From: Moritella sp. 5
Lineage (GTDB): Bacteria; Pseudomonadota; Gammaproteobacteria; Enterobacterales; Moritellaceae
Direction of reading: 5' to 3'
DNA: 64,000 nucleotides
NCBI RefSeq assembly: GCF_018219455.1
Contig: NZ_CP056122.1
Span: 1,612,001-1,676,000, forward strand
The translations under genes were made by a program, and so were the position numbers. The notes below the pieces were generated by a model. The model saw only the letters and a program-made list of their open reading frames with translations, was not told the origin of the DNA and ran no database searches. Positions 18,413-28,263 of this stretch are shown one piece after another. The stretch's first letter is position 1. Every line of letters begins with the position of its first letter.

Positions 18413-18979
18413 ATGTCTACACAACTAGCTAATCCAGCACCACTGGGCCTTATGGGCTTCGGTATGACTACCGTTTTATTAAATATCCATAATGCGGGTT
18501 TTTTCCCTATGGATTCAATGATACTTGCAATGGGTATTTTTTACGGTGGTATTAGCCAAATTATCGCGGGTATTTTATGCTACAAACGTAATGATACGTT
18601 TGGCACAACTGCCTTCATCTCTTATGGCTTTTTCTGGTTAACATTAGTTGGTCTGATCTTAATGCCTAAAATGGGCGTAGCGGCGACTCCAGCACCATTC
18701 ATGGCGTGGTACTTGTTATTATGGGGCTTATTTACTGCGGGTCTATTCGTTGGTTCATTACGCTACCCACGAGCAAAACAAATCATATTTGCGTCATTAA
18801 CAGCATTATTTTTCCTTCTAGCTATTCGTGATTTCAGTGGCAGTGCTGTAATTGGTGTAATAGCTGGGTATGTTGGCATTTTCTGCGGTTTAAGTGCGAT
18901 GTACTTCAGCATGGCACAAATACTAAATGGCGAGTTCGGCCGTGAAGTTATGCCTGTTGGCAAACCTGTTTTTAAATAA
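18413..18979 (+). CDS. satP: succinate-acetate/proton symporter SatP
   Basis: AceTr (GPR1/FUN34/YaaH) family inner-membrane carrier for acetate and succinate. 188 residues, same length as E. coli SatP, with six hydrophobic spans. The N-terminal family motif LANPAPLGLMGFGMTT is intact, as are ILAMGIFYGGISQI, the FG.TAF.SYG.FWLTL segment and the C-terminal NGEFGREVMPVG. It is transcribed alone and followed by a strong terminator shared with the converging apbE. Confidence 0.96.
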   Translation: MSTQLANPAPLGLMGFGMTTVLLNIHNAGFFPMDSMILAMGIFYGGISQIIAGILCYKRNDTFGTTAFISYGFFWLTLVGLILMPKMGVAATPAPFMAWYLLLWGLFTAGLFVGSLRYPRAKQIIFASLTALFFLLAIRDFSGSAVIGVIAGYVGIFCGLSAMYFSMAQILNGEFGREVMPVGKPVFK

Positions 18980-19034
18980 TCGCGAAGCCTGTTTTATATA
19001 ATAGGTAAATAGAGCGATTAAACATGAATATTAC

Positions 19035-19068
19035 AAAGGCGCGTTCAATGATTTGAACGCGCCTTTTT
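19035..19068. terminator. bidirectional terminator between satP and apbE
   Basis: AAAGGCGCGTTCAA and its exact complement around a TGAT loop form a 14-bp stem with a T5 tail on the plus strand and A/T on the other. Confidence 0.9.
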
Positions 19069-19103
19069 GATAGCCAATATCGCGTGTTTTTAATTAATCC
19101 TAA

Positions 19104-20171
19104 TTACTTCTGAAAGAATGGTGAAAATGCCTCCGTATACACTTCTTTAAAATGGTCACCCGACTTATAAATCATGTATACAGCTAACTGTTTCTGACTT
19201 GCTAATTTAATCCCTTTTTCTTTTCCCATCGCCATAAATGCAGTGGCAAAACCATCCGCAGTCATAGCTGAAGGGTGAATAACAGTCACTGAAACTAAGT
19301 TATGTTGTGTTGGTTGACCTGTTATTGGGTCTATAGTATGAGAAAAACGTTCATCATTAAGATCATAGTAATTACGATAGCTACCTGATGTCACTATGGC
19401 ATTATTACCAACGGCAACGACATGCTGTACTGAATGCTCTGTTGTTGACGCTTTTTCTATCGCAATTTGCCAGCTTATATTGCTTGCATTTATTCCTTTT
19501 GCCCGTAAATCGCCACCAAGACCAACAATATAATTTTCAATACCTAAAGATTCCAAATACTCCGAGATTACATCTGCTCCATATCCTTTAGCTATGCCAG
19601 ATAAATCAATGTAAAGCGCATCTATATTCTTACTTAAGGTATTCTCCGTATTACTCAGGTGCTCAATAGCAACACGTGATTGTGCTGCTTTGATCATCTC
19701 TGTCGTCGGTTTTTCTTGTGGTAACTTATCGGGACCAAACCCCCATAAATTAACTAAAGGGCCAAGTGTGATATCGAATGCACCTGATGTTATCTTATGT
19801 ATTCGTATCGACTCTGCAACCACATTAGCGGTACCTTCCGATACTGGAAAATCATTAACCGCTTGACTCAAGTTAAAACGCGATAACTCGGAGTTTGATC
19901 GATAAGTCGACATTTGATCATTTATTTGCTCTAAGCGTCGTTCTATCTCTGTGTGAATAGAGGACTGTTCGCTTTTAGTTAATGGAAAGTGGGCCACTTT
20001 AATGTCATAAAATGTTCCCATTGTCTGGCCTTTAAAAGTGCTATTCGTTAACTTAGGTTCTGAGCAGCCAAGTATGGAAGTACTAATAGAAGTAACCATA
20101 AACAGTTGAAGTCCTAAACGTAGAATTCGTAAATACTGCACTCTTGTATATATAGCTTTAAAATCTGACAT
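19104..20171 (-). CDS. apbE: FAD:protein FMN transferase ApbE (lipoprotein)
   Basis: Covalently attaches FMN to threonines of Rnf/Nqr subunits on the periplasmic side. 355 residues. The lipobox SILG-Cys36 ends a signal peptide. GQTMGTFYDIKV is the standard ApbE N-terminus. Further motifs are DITLGPLVNLWGFGP, YIDLSGIAKGYGAD (flavin site), GGDLRAKG, and the Mg-binding HTIDPITGQP and MTADGFATAFM segments. AAGGAA precedes the ATG. It follows mgtE by 42 bp on the same strand and lies a few kb from the rnf operon, whose RnfG and RnfD are expected substrates. Confidence 0.95.
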   Translation of the reverse strand: MSDFKAIYTRVQYLRILRLGLQLFMVTSISTSILGCSEPKLTNSTFKGQTMGTFYDIKVAHFPLTKSEQSSIHTEIERRLEQINDQMSTYRSNSELSRFNLSQAVNDFPVSEGTANVVAESIRIHKITSGAFDITLGPLVNLWGFGPDKLPQEKPTTEMIKAAQSRVAIEHLSNTENTLSKNIDALYIDLSGIAKGYGADVISEYLESLGIENYIVGLGGDLRAKGINASNISWQIAIEKASTTEHSVQHVVAVGNNAIVTSGSYRNYYDLNDERFSHTIDPITGQPTQHNLVSVTVIHPSAMTADGFATAFMAMGKEKGIKLASQKQLAVYMIYKSGDHFKEVYTEAFSPFFQK

Positions 20172-20213
20172 TTGTATTCCTTAATTATAATTTTTCTGCT
20201 TCAACACAGAAGA

Positions 20214-21509
20214 TTAAGCCGTAATACCAAGTAAGGTCGTGGTGATATAGAAATAAATCAATAACCCCGTAATATCAACGAAGGTAGTAATAGCAGGACT
20301 TGCTACAACGGCAGGATCTAATCGAAATGACTTCGCTATTAACGGTAAAGCGGCACCAATAACGGTCGCCGTCAGTACTTGTAAAAACAATGCTAATGCG
20401 ATCGCAGACCCTAATAATGTCAATGTTATGTTGCCGGGTAATTCGGCGCTGCTGGATAAAAATTCAACCTTTATAAATGAAGCGATTGCGAGTACTAATC
20501 CGATTAAACTCGCGATTTTTAATTCTTTCCAAACAACTGTAAGCCAGTTCTTAATTTTCAGTTCACCTAATGCTAAGGAGCGTACAATTACAGTCGCAGA
20601 TTGGCTTCCAGCATTGCCACCAGTGTCTGCAATCATAGGCATATATAAAGCGAGTATTGTTAATGTCGCTATCGCATCGTCATAACTCTGAATAATCATG
20701 CCAGAGAAGATCCCGACAGCAGCTAGACCCAACACCCAAAAAATGCGTTTACGCACATGATCTATTACTGACATATCAAGGTAACTTGGTTCGTTTAGGT
20801 TGCTCTGAATACCCATTTGTAGATTTACATCTTCCGTTAACTCCACCTGCATCACTTGAGAGGCTTGCTGCCATTGAAACAAGCCAACTGGATGGCCGCG
20901 TATATCAACAATGGGTAAATATTCTGTATTGCTCATTTGTAATTGGCTGACTGCATACTCTTGATCTTCCCCAACATGGCAAGGTTCAACTTGCAATGCA
21001 ATATCTGCTAATAAGACATCATTATCATGTTGGAGCAGCATCTGTAACTCCAATAAACCATAATAACGCCCATGTTGGTCAACAATTATTGCAGCTTTAG
21101 AGTGGAGACCTTTTTCCATTAATTTAACGCGCTTTACAGTCTCCGCAACTGACATATTAGAATTTAGCAGCTGGGGGGTAGATGGTGACATAACAGAAAA
21201 TACTGGACTGTTAACCGAACTTAAAATCTCAATATCGGCAAGTAGCCAAGCAGGTAATAATTTTTTTAAATCTAAACCAATATCCTCTAACGATAATTTT
21301 TTTATTTGATGGTATTGATTTAATGTTTTATTACTAAACCAATGACGTATATCTTCTATTGAATTATTTTTGAAAAACATAATTAATTTATTCTTCGTTT
21401 CATCATTCCATAAATCAAACGAATTATTAATATCATTTAAATTTAATTTTACGTTGTCATTTGATATTAGCTGGTTTTCATTATTTTTTAGCGCTGTATT
21501 ATTGGACAT
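20214..21509 (-). CDS. mgtE: MgtE-type magnesium transporter
   Basis: Mg2+ channel/transporter. 431 residues: an Asn-rich, divergent and shortened N-terminal domain (about 1-110), two CBS domains (about 120-240) and a C-terminal membrane domain with five spans (about 265-430). The membrane domain has the pore signature YMPMIADTGGNAGSQSATVIVR and the P.ITTFVDITGLLIYF end of the family. GGAGG precedes the ATG. The N-terminal domain is less conserved than in typical MgtE (about 450 aa), which may alter Mg2+ gating. Possibly co-transcribed with apbE. Confidence 0.92.
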   Translation of the reverse strand: MSNNTALKNNENQLISNDNVKLNLNDINNSFDLWNDETKNKLIMFFKNNSIEDIRHWFSNKTLNQYHQIKKLSLEDIGLDLKKLLPAWLLADIEILSSVNSPVFSVMSPSTPQLLNSNMSVAETVKRVKLMEKGLHSKAAIIVDQHGRYYGLLELQMLLQHDNDVLLADIALQVEPCHVGEDQEYAVSQLQMSNTEYLPIVDIRGHPVGLFQWQQASQVMQVELTEDVNLQMGIQSNLNEPSYLDMSVIDHVRKRIFWVLGLAAVGIFSGMIIQSYDDAIATLTILALYMPMIADTGGNAGSQSATVIVRSLALGELKIKNWLTVVWKELKIASLIGLVLAIASFIKVEFLSSSAELPGNITLTLLGSAIALALFLQVLTATVIGAALPLIAKSFRLDPAVVASPAITTFVDITGLLIYFYITTTLLGITA

Positions 21510-22116
21510 GAGAAGTCCTCCAATATAATAGGATTAAATATATTTTATAATATTAATAGCAGCGAAGGAGGTATGTTAATTACGTGATTTTATTTAGGCA
21601 TTAATTATATTAAAGTCTAAATTCACATACCACTACATATCGCTTTTGGGATTGGTAGTGGACTAGGGGGAATGTCAATTTCCATTTTATCACCTGTTAA
21701 ATCAAGTGCTTGCATGTAACCAAGGTCAGCTGTAGCGTAATGATTAACAATCGTTACTTATGACATATAGCTAATATTTAAACACAGTTGATTCAATTTA
21801 ATATTGATTAAACTTTCACTTACCATAACCGATTAATTATCGAAAGTAAGGGGTCTTTGTAGTGAATAGCAAATACGTCTGAATAATAATTATTATTTCA
21901 GATTATTTATGCTTTATAAAATGAGAGAGTATAAATAGAGGTGGGAGTCGTTTTATAATGTTAAATCCAAATCTCTATATATAGGCTCTCCTACAATGGT
22001 CGCTTTCCATATTATTTTCCTTTGTTTGATTAATTCGAGCGGATTGTAAGTTTAATGATATTTAAAGTCAATGTTGAACCGGTATACTTTACATTAAATA
22101 TCATTCTAGCGAGTCG
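21510..22116. other. 607-bp A+T-rich intergenic region between mgtE and nth
   Basis: No open frame of note. It contains the mgtE leader. An inverted repeat CCACTAC (21630-21636) / GTAGTGG (21655-21661) lies about 120 bp before mgtE and could form a leader stem. I could not recognise a known Mg2+ riboswitch consensus. Confidence 0.5.
22054..22105. repeat. 12-bp inverted repeat past the nth stop
   Basis: AATGATATTTAA (22054-22065) and TTAAATATCATT (22094-22105) are exact complements, 28 nt apart, beginning 11 bp beyond the nth stop codon. A+T-only pairing and no T run make it a weak terminator candidate. Confidence 0.45.
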
Positions 22117-22758
22117 TTATTCTTCAGGGTATATTTTGTCTTTAAACTCACAAAGGTCTTCAATTAAACAAGAACCACAACGCGGTTTACGGGCGATACA
22201 GGTATAACGACCGTGTAAAATTAACCAATGATGCACATCAACTTTAAATTCAGCTGGTACCACTTTTAGTAGTTTTGCTTCTACTTGATCAACGTTTTTA
22301 CCCATGGCTAATTTAGTGCGGTTTGAGACGCGGAAGATATGTGTATCAACAGCGATTGTCGGCCAACCAAATGCAGTGTTTAATACAACATTCGCGGTCT
22401 TTCTGCCAACACCAGGTAGTTCCACTAAAGCATCCAGATCTTCGGGTACAACCCCATTGTGTTTCTCTAATAAGATCTGACAGGCTTTAATGACGTTATT
22501 AGCTTTGGTGTTGTATAAACCAATCGTTTTAATATAGCCTTTTAGCCCTTCAACACCTAAATCAAAGATCGCTTGTGGCGTATTTGCAACAGGAAAAAGT
22601 TTATTAGTCGCTTTATTTACACTCACATCTGTAGCTTGGGCTGACAGCGTTACTGCAACAAGTAGCTCAAATGCTGAGGAGAAGTTTAGCTCAGTTTCAG
22701 GATGGGGATTATTATCACGCAGACGCTCTAAAATAATGCGGCGTTTATCCTTGTTCAT
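22117..22758 (-). CDS. nth: endonuclease III
   Basis: Base-excision-repair glycosylase/AP lyase for oxidised pyrimidines. 213 residues. It has the helix-hairpin-helix LPGVGRKTA with catalytic Lys120, catalytic Asp138 (AVDTHIFRV) and the 4Fe-4S cysteines 187, 194, 197 and 203. It lies directly after rnfE, the same rnfABCDGE-nth order as E. coli, but a hairpin with a T run separates the two genes here. Confidence 0.97.
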   Translation of the reverse strand: MNKDKRRIILERLRDNNPHPETELNFSSAFELLVAVTLSAQATDVSVNKATNKLFPVANTPQAIFDLGVEGLKGYIKTIGLYNTKANNVIKACQILLEKHNGVVPEDLDALVELPGVGRKTANVVLNTAFGWPTIAVDTHIFRVSNRTKLAMGKNVDQVEAKLLKVVPAEFKVDVHHWLILHGRYTCIARKPRCGSCLIEDLCEFKDKIYPEE

Positions 22759-22771
22759 ATCTTGACCCTAT

Positions 22772-22809
22772 ATAAAAGCCATACTGATAATCATAAATCA
22801 GTATGGCTT
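22772..22809 (-). terminator. terminator/attenuator between rnfE and nth
   Basis: On the minus strand AAGCCATACTGAT and ATCAGTATGGCTT form a 13-bp stem with an 8-nt loop followed by TTTTATAT. It should limit read-through from rnf into nth. Confidence 0.65.
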
Positions 22810-22837
22810 AAGTTGTTTTAATAACTGTTTATGTTGA

Positions 22838-23545
22838 TTAATTCGCTGTTGATTCAGTATCTGAAACTGGCTCAGGTTCAGATACACTAACAGACTGTGC
22901 TTTACGGCGTTTATCTAGTTGTTCATCAATAGCATGCTTAAGAGCCATCAAAAAGCCCATACCGATAAATGCACCGGGCGCTAAAATTGCTAACAAGAAG
23001 CTTGTATCCGCATGAAAGACTTCAATACGTAATACACTTGCCCAGTCACCTAATAGTAGGTCCATGCCGTCAAAGAGAGTACCTTGACCTAATACTTCAC
23101 GAATTGCACCTAATACAATTAATACGCTGGCAAAACCAAGACCCATAAAGAAGCCATCAGCCGCAGAAGGTAAGACTTTATTACGTGATGCAAATGCTTC
23201 AGCACGACCAATAATAATGCAGTTGGTTACAATTAGCGGAATGAAAATACCAAGAGATTGATACAATTCATAAACATAGGCATTCATAAGTAATTGTACT
23301 GTTGTTACAAATGAGGCAATAATCATGACAAAAATAGGAATACGGATCTCTTTTGGCACGTATTCACGTATCAGAGATATTGTCGTATTTGAAGCAACAA
23401 GCACTAATAAGGTCGCAAACCCTAGTCCCATCGCATTGGTGACGGTTGCCGTTACGGCAAGTAGGGGACAAAGCCCTAATACTTGTACTAAACCAGGATT
23501 ATTTTTCCATAACCCTTGATAGATAATATCGCGATATTGGCTCAT
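22838..23545 (-). CDS. rnfE: Rnf electron transport complex subunit RnfE
   Basis: Integral membrane subunit of the Rnf (Rsx) complex, which couples ferredoxin/NADH electron transfer to ion movement and, in enterics, resets SoxR. 235 residues with about six spans; [22 protein letters not shown] is the family N-terminus and [19 protein letters not shown] a conserved loop. The charged tail (about 205-235) is Ser/Glu-rich. It overlaps rnfG by 4 bp. Last gene of the operon. Confidence 0.96.
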   Translation of the reverse strand: MSQYRDIIYQGLWKNNPGLVQVLGLCPLLAVTATVTNAMGLGFATLLVLVASNTTISLIREYVPKEIRIPIFVMIIASFVTTVQLLMNAYVYELYQSLGIFIPLIVTNCIIIGRAEAFASRNKVLPSAADGFFMGLGFASVLIVLGAIREVLGQGTLFDGMDLLLGDWASVLRIEVFHADTSFLLAILAPGAFIGMGFLMALKHAIDEQLDKRRKAQSVSVSEPEPVSDTESTAN

Positions 23546-24177
23546 GATTTACTCCAACAAGAAGGCGCGCTTTGTAGTTCAGAAAATTGATCTGACTGAT
23601 AAAAAGTAAGTATATCTTTCACTGAACTCACAACTGCTCTAGGTGTAATAGTGGCGCCAGTGAATGAATCAAAGTCACCGCCATCTTTAGTCACGGCCCA
23701 AGTATGTGCATTCTCTTTAGTTAACGTTTGGTCAACAAAGTCATCTAGCCAGTTTGATTTACGGTATTCAACTTTGTCACCTAATCCTGGTGTTTCATTG
23801 TGTCCAAGAATACGTACACCCGTTACTTTACCGACGGTATCAACACCGACAACGAGTTTAATATTACCGCTATAACCCTTTGGTGCAATACCTTCAATTG
23901 CGTAGCCTACTGGTTCATTATTTTTTGTTGCCGTGAAAATACGCTGTGGTTCTGATGTGCCAAGTAGTGCTTCATTCGTCATTAATTTACAACTTTGAAA
24001 AATATTATTGTCATGACCATTTTCTGGCAATAGCTGGTTAATGATTTTCAGTAATTGGGTTTGTTCTTGTTCTGCAATACGGTCTTTTGTCACCGTATGC
24101 GTGATCGCAACAACAGAGGTACAAGCAAAAGCAAATAAGGCGAGTATCGCACCATTTTTTTTCATTGATACTAACAT
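23542..24177 (-). CDS. rnfG: Rnf complex subunit RnfG (covalent FMN)
   Basis: 211 residues with one N-terminal membrane span ([15 protein letters not shown]) and a periplasmic FMN-binding domain. The flavinylation motif TGATIT is at 173-178, where ApbE would link FMN by a phosphoester to threonine. [13 protein letters not shown] is the usual family segment. It lies 9 bp after rnfD and overlaps rnfE by 4 bp. Confidence 0.95.
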   Translation of the reverse strand: MLVSMKKNGAILALFAFACTSVVAITHTVTKDRIAEQEQTQLLKIINQLLPENGHDNNIFQSCKLMTNEALLGTSEPQRIFTATKNNEPVGYAIEGIAPKGYSGNIKLVVGVDTVGKVTGVRILGHNETPGLGDKVEYRKSNWLDDFVDQTLTKENAHTWAVTKDGGDFDSFTGATITPRAVVSSVKDILTFYQSDQFSELQSAPSCWSKS

Positions 24178-24186
24178 GGTGATCTC

Positions 24187-25251
24187 CTATTTATGACCGT
24201 AAACACGGGGTTGAGTGTAATAGTCAATTAACGGTACGCACATGTTCGCGAGTAGTACTGCAAACGCAATTGCATCAGGATAGCCGCCCCAAGTTCGAAT
24301 GATATAAACTAATGCACCAATTAATGCGCCGAATATGAGTCGGCCTTTTGGTGTTGTTGATGCTGATACCGGATCGGTGGCAATAAAGAATGCGCCTAAC
24401 ATGGTTGCACCTGAGAACAGGTGAAATATTGGCGAACCTACAGCATCCGGTTCCCACAGGTAACCAATGAAGCTTATTACAAATAAACCACCTAACAAAC
24501 CTACTGGGATATACCAGAGGATCGCGCGTTTACTCAGTAAATAAATACCGCCTGCAAGGAAGGCTAAATTAATCCATTCCCAGCCTAAACCTGATAACCA
24601 GCTAAATTGTTCTTTGGCTTGGATCTCGCTAACCGTATGGCCCATAGCCAGACCCGTTTTTAAGGTATCAAGCGGGGTTGCCATCGTGATACCGTCAATA
24701 TTTTGCATCAGTTGATGCGCGGTATGACCGTCTAAGGTAACGCCTGAAAAAATAACGTTAAAGACATCCCATAATGATAATTCATAACCTGTTATTTCAC
24801 TCACTGGGGGCCAAGTTGTCATTTGCAGCGGGAATGAAACAAGCAACATCACATAAGCGACCATTGCAGGGTTAAAGATGTTTTGACCTAATCCACCATA
24901 AAGATGTTTTGCAATACCAATGGCAAATACTGCACCCATGACACTGATCCACCAAGGGGCAAAGCCGGGTATTGAAATACCGATTAATAAGCCGGTTAAC
25001 AAAGCACTGTTATCTTGTATTCGGCTTAGTATTGGTTGCTTACGTAACTTCAAAATTACGGCTTCAGTAATAATGGCTGTCATACAGCCCAAAACGATAT
25101 GGATGAGGTTACCGGCACCAAAAAAATACCATTGTGCGGCAATACCTGGAATTGTCGCCAGAATAACGGTACGCATCAGGTTACTGGTGCTACTACCACT
25201 GTGATTATGGGGAGAGCTTGCTAATCTAAATGCCATGTTATTTGTCACCAA
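24187..25251 (-). CDS. rnfD: Rnf complex subunit RnfD
   Basis: 354 residues with about nine or ten membrane spans. SSPHNHSGSSTSNLMRTV is the typical N-terminus; the flavin-bearing region DPVSASTTPKGRLIFGA follows the periplasmic loop. NIFNPAMVAYVMLLVSFP is a conserved membrane signature. The start overlaps the 3' end of rnfC by 14 bp, which suggests translational coupling. Confidence 0.96.
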   Translation of the reverse strand: MVTNNMAFRLASSPHNHSGSSTSNLMRTVILATIPGIAAQWYFFGAGNLIHIVLGCMTAIITEAVILKLRKQPILSRIQDNSALLTGLLIGISIPGFAPWWISVMGAVFAIGIAKHLYGGLGQNIFNPAMVAYVMLLVSFPLQMTTWPPVSEITGYELSLWDVFNVIFSGVTLDGHTAHQLMQNIDGITMATPLDTLKTGLAMGHTVSEIQAKEQFSWLSGLGWEWINLAFLAGGIYLLSKRAILWYIPVGLLGGLFVISFIGYLWEPDAVGSPIFHLFSGATMLGAFFIATDPVSASTTPKGRLIFGALIGALVYIIRTWGGYPDAIAFAVLLANMCVPLIDYYTQPRVYGHK

Positions 25252-27697
25252 GTTGGGCTAGTTTCTTTGCTTTCGCCGCGGCAATAGCTGCTTTTTTCTT
25301 ATCGACAGGCTCGGTTGGTTGAGCCTCGTCGGGTGAGTCGCTTGTTTGGGCTGCGGCTTTTTTAGCTTTTGCGCGGGCAACCGCAGCAGCAACGGCGGCT
25401 TTCTTGGCATCAACAGCAGGCGCTGGTGTGTCAGTTGCGGTTTCGCCTGACAGTGCAGCCGCTTTTTTGGCTTTAGCACGAGCAATTGCAGCAGCTACGG
25501 CGGCTTTCTTAGGATCAGCTGCAGGCGTTGGTGTGTCAGTTGCGGTTTCGTCTGACTGTGCAGCCGCTTTTTTGGCTTTAGCGCGAGCAATTGCAGCAGC
25601 TACGGCGGCTTTTTTGGCATCAACAGCAGATGCTGGTGTGTCAGTTGTGTTTTCGCCTGCTTGTGCGGCCGCTTTTTTGGCTTTAGCACGAGCAATTGCA
25701 GCAGCTACGGCGGCTTTCTTAGGATCAGCTGCAGGCGTTGGTGTATCAGTTACGGTTTCGCCTGACTGAGCAGCCGCTTTTTTGGCTTTAGCACGAGCAA
25801 TTGCAGCAGCAACAGCCGCTTTTTTGGCATCAACAGCAGGTGCTGGTGTGTCAGTTTTGGTTTCGCCTGCTTGTGCGGCAGCTTTTTTGGCTTTGGCACG
25901 AGCGATAGCATCGGCAACCGCTGCTTTTTTCGCTTCAATCGCTGGACTCGTTGTTATTTCTGCTGGTTGTGAACCTTCGGCTTCTCGTTTAGCTTTAGAA
26001 GCTGCTTTTCTCGCTTTACGCTCTGCAATGACAGCTGCATTATCTGGAACCCTAGTATCAGTGGATGCGGCAGCGGCTTTCTTGGCTTTAGCGCGAGCAA
26101 TTGCATCCGCAACTGCAGATCCTTTATTTGTGTTACCATCGGCTGTAACTTGTTCTGCAGCTTTGGCTTTTTGGATACGTTCCATTGCGGCTTTAACAGG
26201 ATCTTCACCCGTAGTCGCTTTTGCTGCTGCACGGCGTTTTTCTGCCGCTTCTTTTTGACGCTGTTCACGCTGCGCTTTTTCTAATGCTAGGCGTTCATTA
26301 CGTTTCTCAAAACGTTCTTTAGCAATCGCTGCCGCAGCAAGTTCTGCATCACTTTCGCGTACTTCAACTTTCGCAATACGGTATTGATGAACAAGGGGGA
26401 TTTGACTAGGACAAACATAGCTACAGGCACCACATTCGATACAGTCCATTAGATTATAATCGGCAAGTTTAGTAACGTCTTTTGCCAGGCTGTACCAATG
26501 TAATTGCTGTGGTAATAAATCGACTGGACAAGCTTCAGAACATTCACCACAACGAATACACGCATCAGGTTCTCTTACTTGCGGTATTTCATCTTTGATT
26601 GGCGTTAAAATACAGTTACCTGTTTTAGTCAGTGAAAACAGACCGTGTGGTAATGTAAAGCCCATCATTGGGCCACCATAAATAATCGCAGCGGCTTTTT
26701 CTTCATCGCACTCGAACTCACCCAGTAATGCACTGATTGGCGTACCAATTAACGCTTCTACATTACGTGGTTGTGGGAATGCTTTGCCGGTTAAGGTAAC
26801 AATACGGCTTAATAATGGCTGGCGATTTATGATTGCTTGTTTGACGGCATAAATAGTACCGACGTTTAGCATGACGACCCCTGATTGTGCAGGTATCTGA
26901 CCTTTACTAATTTCTTTACCCGTTAATACTTTAATTAACTGCTTTTCACCACCGTTCGGGTATTTTGTCGGCACTTTTCGTACGATGATATCAGCACTTA
27001 GGTTGGCTGTTTTAATCGCTGTTTCTAACGCATTTGCGGCATCAGGTTTATTATCTTCAATTCCGATGACACAAAGTACAGGTTTGATCATGTGACGTAA
27101 TATCTCAATACCTTGAATTATATCATCAGATCGTTCACGCATGAGCACATCATCAGAAGTAATATAAGGTTCACATTCAGCAGCATTGATTAGTAAGAAC
27201 TCTATTGGCTGCTTATCACTTAATTTTACAGCCGTTGGGAAACCTGCACCACCCATGCCAGCAACACCGGCTAGGCTTATATGTTGTTGTAATTCAGCCG
27301 TTGATAGCTGCTTATAATCGAGTGCTGGCTGATTTTCGAGTGTTTGATCTTCTTGATCGCAAATTAGTTTTATTGCAATTTCAGGCGTTGCTGATGGGTG
27401 AGTACTGGGATATTGTGCAATATGCTCAATCGTACCTGACGTTGGGGCATGAACCGGCACAGACATAAATGAGTTGGATGCTGTCAGCGGTTGGCCTTTT
27501 AAAACTTTGTCACCTGGCGCAACAATTATCTGACCACCTTGGCCAATGTGTTGCTTAACAGGAATTATCAGGTGTTTAGGAATACTCGCCGTCGTAATTG
27601 CTAAACGCGTTGACTGGGTCTTATTCTCTTGTGGATGTACACCACCAAAGTAGCGCCACAGTTTACCTTTTTTAATTTGTTCGATTAATGAAATCAT
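25238..27697 (-). CDS. rnfC: Rnf complex subunit RnfC with long Ala/Lys repeat tail
   Basis: Peripheral cytoplasmic subunit with NADH/FMN-binding and two 4Fe-4S clusters. 819 residues. The N-terminal half has GGVHPQENK, GMGGAGFPTAVKL (nucleotide site), ECEPYITSDD and YPNGGEKQLIK. The clusters are CIRCGECSEACP and CIECGACSYVCP. After about residue 450 the protein is a highly charged helical extension rich in Ala, Lys, Arg and Glu, ending in near-identical 35-residue repeats (separate entry). E. coli RsxC also has a repetitive Ala-rich tail, so this is a family trait with lineage-specific length. Confidence 0.95.
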   Translation of the reverse strand: MISLIEQIKKGKLWRYFGGVHPQENKTQSTRLAITTASIPKHLIIPVKQHIGQGGQIIVAPGDKVLKGQPLTASNSFMSVPVHAPTSGTIEHIAQYPSTHPSATPEIAIKLICDQEDQTLENQPALDYKQLSTAELQQHISLAGVAGMGGAGFPTAVKLSDKQPIEFLLINAAECEPYITSDDVLMRERSDDIIQGIEILRHMIKPVLCVIGIEDNKPDAANALETAIKTANLSADIIVRKVPTKYPNGGEKQLIKVLTGKEISKGQIPAQSGVVMLNVGTIYAVKQAIINRQPLLSRIVTLTGKAFPQPRNVEALIGTPISALLGEFECDEEKAAAIIYGGPMMGFTLPHGLFSLTKTGNCILTPIKDEIPQVREPDACIRCGECSEACPVDLLPQQLHWYSLAKDVTKLADYNLMDCIECGACSYVCPSQIPLVHQYRIAKVEVRESDAELAAAAIAKERFEKRNERLALEKAQREQRQKEAAEKRRAAAKATTGEDPVKAAMERIQKAKAAEQVTADGNTNKGSAVADAIARAKAKKAAAASTDTRVPDNAAVIAERKARKAASKAKREAEGSQPAEITTSPAIEAKKAAVADAIARAKAKKAAAQAGETKTDTPAPAVDAKKAAVAAAIARAKAKKAAAQSGETVTDTPTPAADPKKAAVAAAIARAKAKKAAAQAGENTTDTPASAVDAKKAAVAAAIARAKAKKAAAQSDETATDTPTPAADPKKAAVAAAIARAKAKKAAALSGETATDTPAPAVDAKKAAVAAAVARAKAKKAAAQTSDSPDEAQPTEPVDKKKAAIAAAKAKKLAQLGDK
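25288..25931 (-). repeat. 105-bp tandem repeats in rnfC tail, alternating A and B types
   Basis: Six 35-residue units built on KKAAVAAAIARAKAKKAAA plus a 16-residue linker. The linkers alternate: TDTPAPAVDA or TDTPASAVDA (type A) and TDTPTPAADP (type B), then a final diverged unit. The alternation shows that the duplicating block was a 210-bp dimer. Confidence 0.85.
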
Positions 27698-27702
27698 GTG
27701 AC

Positions 27703-28260
27703 CTACTTAATATTCACTACAGGGATAGAGTCTAATTGCCACTTCCATGCAGCTTGTACTGGTTCCATCACGATACAATCGGTAGGACAGGGTGCAACAC
27801 ATAATTTACAGCCTGTACAAGCATCGACGATCACTGTGTGCATGGCGCGTGTTGCACCTGCAATCGCATCAACAGGGCAGGCCTGAATACATTTAGTACA
27901 ACCAATACAGTCTTCTTCAATAATTCGCGCAACCATTTTGATGCTGGCGTCGTGTTCTTGCTCTGCAATGGGCTTGACTTCAACCCCCATAATATCAGCA
28001 AGTTTTTCAACAGTATCAGCACCACCTGGAACGCATAAGTTTACTTCTTCACCGTTAGCCACGGCTGTTGCATAAGGCTTGCAGCCTGGATAGCCACATT
28101 GGCCACATTGTGTTTGTGGTAACTCGGCATCGATCTGTTCAACAACAGGATTGCCTTCAATTTTAAAACGAATAGCTGCCCAGCCGAGCCCGAGCCCAAA
28201 TAAAGCGGCGAGAATAACAAGGGTAATAATTGCAATGAGAATAGTAGTCATAGTTATCAA
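27703..28260 (-). CDS. rnfB: Rnf complex subunit RnfB
   Basis: Iron-sulfur subunit that passes electrons from the soluble donor. 185 residues: an N-terminal membrane span (about 5-28), the [13 protein letters not shown] cluster motif, then two ferredoxin-type motifs, [12 protein letters not shown] and [12 protein letters not shown]. The ATG at 28260 is 3 bp after rnfA; a second Met at residue 4 or 5 is also possible. rnfC follows after 5 bp. Confidence 0.96.
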   Translation of the reverse strand: MITMTTILIAIITLVILAALFGLGLGWAAIRFKIEGNPVVEQIDAELPQTQCGQCGYPGCKPYATAVANGEEVNLCVPGGADTVEKLADIMGVEVKPIAEQEHDASIKMVARIIEEDCIGCTKCIQACPVDAIAGATRAMHTVIVDACTGCKLCVAPCPTDCIVMEPVQAAWKWQLDSIPVVNIK

Positions 28261-28263
28261 TAG

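Noticed and set aside
21510-21700. Magnesium riboswitch before mgtE
   Set aside because: Only a 7-bp inverted repeat is visible; I could not match the conserved cores of known Mg2+ riboswitches.
25404-26258. Long Ala-rich frames on the plus strand opposite rnfC
   Set aside because: They are antisense reflections of the Ala/Lys codon repeats of the RnfC tail; the G+C-rich repeat leaves several frames open.
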